Below are positions 63,071 through 64,000 of a stretch of 64,000 bases of DNA, one piece after another (the first letter of the stretch is position 1; each line of letters begins with the position of its first letter). This DNA comes from Peptoniphilus pacaensis (GTDB lineage Bacteria > Bacillota > Clostridia > Tissierellales > Peptoniphilaceae). Under the pieces are notes generated by a model. That model was given only the letters and a program-made list of their open reading frames with translations. It had not been told where the DNA came from and did no database searches. The stretch is taken from contig NZ_FLQT01000003.1 of the NCBI RefSeq assembly GCF_900088125.1, forward strand, positions 1,115,071 to 1,179,070. The letters are read 5' to 3'. A program made the position numbers and the translations under genes.

Positions 63071-63999
63071 CGAATGGTCTCCACATCGGCGCTCATTTCG
63101 GCGGGGTGGAGGCGTTTCAATTCCGCTCGCGCCCGAGCCGGCGTTTCGGAAAAGATTTTAAGCACCCCCGGCGTGGCGTCGTGGCGCAGGAGATTTTTGT
63201 CCAGGAGATCTTTGCGCAGGCCCGTGATCAATAGATCGAAGACGTCGATCTTGTTTAAATTCCGTACGAGGCTGTGTTCCAAAAATTTTTCCATGGCGTC
63301 GGCCTGAGTAGAGAAGGATCCGTCCACCACGGCCAGGGTATCGAAGGGCGTATCCTTTAATTCGTCGATTTTTTCGGCGAAGGTGTTGTAGAAATCCGCG
63401 TCCAAATGGTGGCCGCCGCGGAAATCTTCCTCTTCCAAGGGCAGTTGTACCGTGGAGAGGGAGGCGTTTTGCGAATCAAAGGCCGCCCGATAGGCGTTGG
63501 TGGAAAATTCCGCTTCCGTGCCGAGGAGCAGCACGGTCTTGCTCTTACTCAGGCGATCGGCCTCCGCTGCACATTTTTCCGGCAGATCGAAGTCGTCCAG
63601 GGGACGGAAGTTGCGACTGCCGTAGAGATGGGGGGCGATGATGGAATATTTCGCCGAGCGCCGCTTCGTTTCCTTTGCCAGATCCAGCCAACGGGGCTCG
63701 TCGCGCAGAAGGTCTACGACGAAGAGATGCTCCTTGGGGAAGTGGTTGCGAATGACGGGGATGAGCTCGAAATCTTTCGAGTCCACGGTGTAGAAAAAGA
63801 TGGGCAAATTTTGCCGATGTTCGAAAAAGGGAATGGCATTTTTTTCCTTGCCCGTCACTTTCTTTTCGTAATCCAATTCCATGCGGTCGTTAGTGGTGCG
63901 GTATTTGGATTTCGGCGCGAAGCCGCATTGTTCGTAAAAGGCACGGGCGGAGAGGGGGCCTTGGGCGGTGATTAGCGCGTCTTTTTCCAAACGGGTCTC
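63067..63999 (-). CDS. GNAT-like end fused to a glutamate-racemase-like domain, cut by the window edge
   Basis: The frame is open to the right edge; the first listed start (TTG at 63990) is probably internal. The first 45 visible residues (ARAFYEQCGFAPKSKYRTTN, MELDYEKKV) resemble the end of a GNAT acetyltransferase domain. The remaining 265 residues resemble Asp/Glu racemases: IFFYTVDSKDFELIPVIR, VLLLGTEAEFSTNAYRAAF and the VDGSFS segment where racemases carry CTH. Both catalytic cysteines appear lost. It is coupled to the DHFR-like gene. Substrate unknown. Confidence 0.5.
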   Translation of the reverse strand, partial: ETRLEKDALITAQGPLSARAFYEQCGFAPKSKYRTTNDRMELDYEKKVTGKEKNAIPFFEHRQNLPIFFYTVDSKDFELIPVIRNHFPKEHLFVVDLLRDEPRWLDLAKETKRRSAKYSIIAPHLYGSRNFRPLDDFDLPEKCAAEADRLSKSKTVLLLGTEAEFSTNAYRAAFDSQNASLSTVQLPLEEEDFRGGHHLDADFYNTFAEKIDELKDTPFDTLAVVDGSFSTQADAMEKFLEHSLVRNLNKIDVFDLLITGLRKDLLDKNLLRHDATPGVLKIFSETPARARAELKRLHPAEMSADVETIR

Positions 64000-64000
64000 C

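Overview
The window reads as chromosomal DNA of an anaerobic, amino-acid-fermenting Bacillota, most likely of the Tissierellia/Peptoniphilaceae kind. This is inferred from gene content and protein style only. The pointers are a D-proline reductase region with a selenocysteine tRNA, a Bcd/EtfBA butyrate-type module, a four-subunit 2-oxoacid:ferredoxin oxidoreductase, hybrid cluster protein, a membrane pyrophosphatase, SLH and LPXTG surface proteins, and a CtsR-McsA-McsB-ClpC operon. Third codon positions look GC-rich for a clostridial relative.

Layout. 1-2.9 kb: end of the proline reductase cluster (prdD-like, tRNA-Sec, proline racemase, TauE/SafE permease). 3-6.1 kb: acyl-CoA dehydrogenase with etfB and etfA. 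6.2-8.1 kb: DUF4300 lipoprotein, DUF488 protein, a frameshifted cupin and tRNA-Val. 8.2-11.4 kb: LPXTG surface protein with its sortase behind a long leader. 11.6-15.1 kb: 3-hydroxyacyl-CoA dehydrogenase and small hypothetical genes. 15.2-17.1 kb: SLH/leucine-rich-repeat surface protein. 17.1-20.3 kb: a T-box-controlled brnQ-metY operon bracketed by two 90-bp direct repeats, the second of which is the 3' end of the next gene (VWA protein, with a MoxR ATPase). 23-26.8 kb: rubrerythrin-like protein, oxidoreductase subunits, ferredoxin and a P-loop protein. 27-29.7 kb: small basic protein, Crp/Fnr regulator and hcp. 29.8-32.2 kb: stalk-domain protein, EamA permease, guanylate-kinase-like protein. 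32.4-39 kb: lower glycolysis (gap, pgk, tpiA, gpmI, eno) with a SixA-like phosphatase and a glyoxalase. 39-45.6 kb: murA and a peptide-type ABC importer. 45.7-50.6 kb: phospholipase D family protein, an IS3-family element, a small membrane protein and a gamma-glutamyltransferase. 50.7-54 kb: secG, membrane pyrophosphatase, second stalk-domain protein. 54-60.2 kb: ctsR-mcsA-mcsB-clpC-radA and a DUF5684 protein. 60.3-64 kb: tandem rhodanese proteins, a small membrane protein, a dihydrofolate-reductase-like protein and the edge of a GNAT-like/racemase-like gene.

How it works together. The catabolic genes fit Stickland-type metabolism: proline as electron acceptor, 2-oxoacid oxidation by ferredoxin-linked enzymes, butyryl-CoA formation with electron-transferring flavoprotein, and energy conservation at a pyrophosphatase. 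Most of the window is ordinary core genome. The least ordinary signals are: the brnQ-metY module between direct repeats under a T-box whose specifier reads as Met; an IS apparently inserted into the loop of a bidirectional terminator; promoters with 8-9 G runs directly before TATAAT; a tandem rhodanese pair with diverged signal peptides; and several structured, unassigned leader or intergenic RNAs. I did not find a CRISPR array, prophage or obvious defence system.
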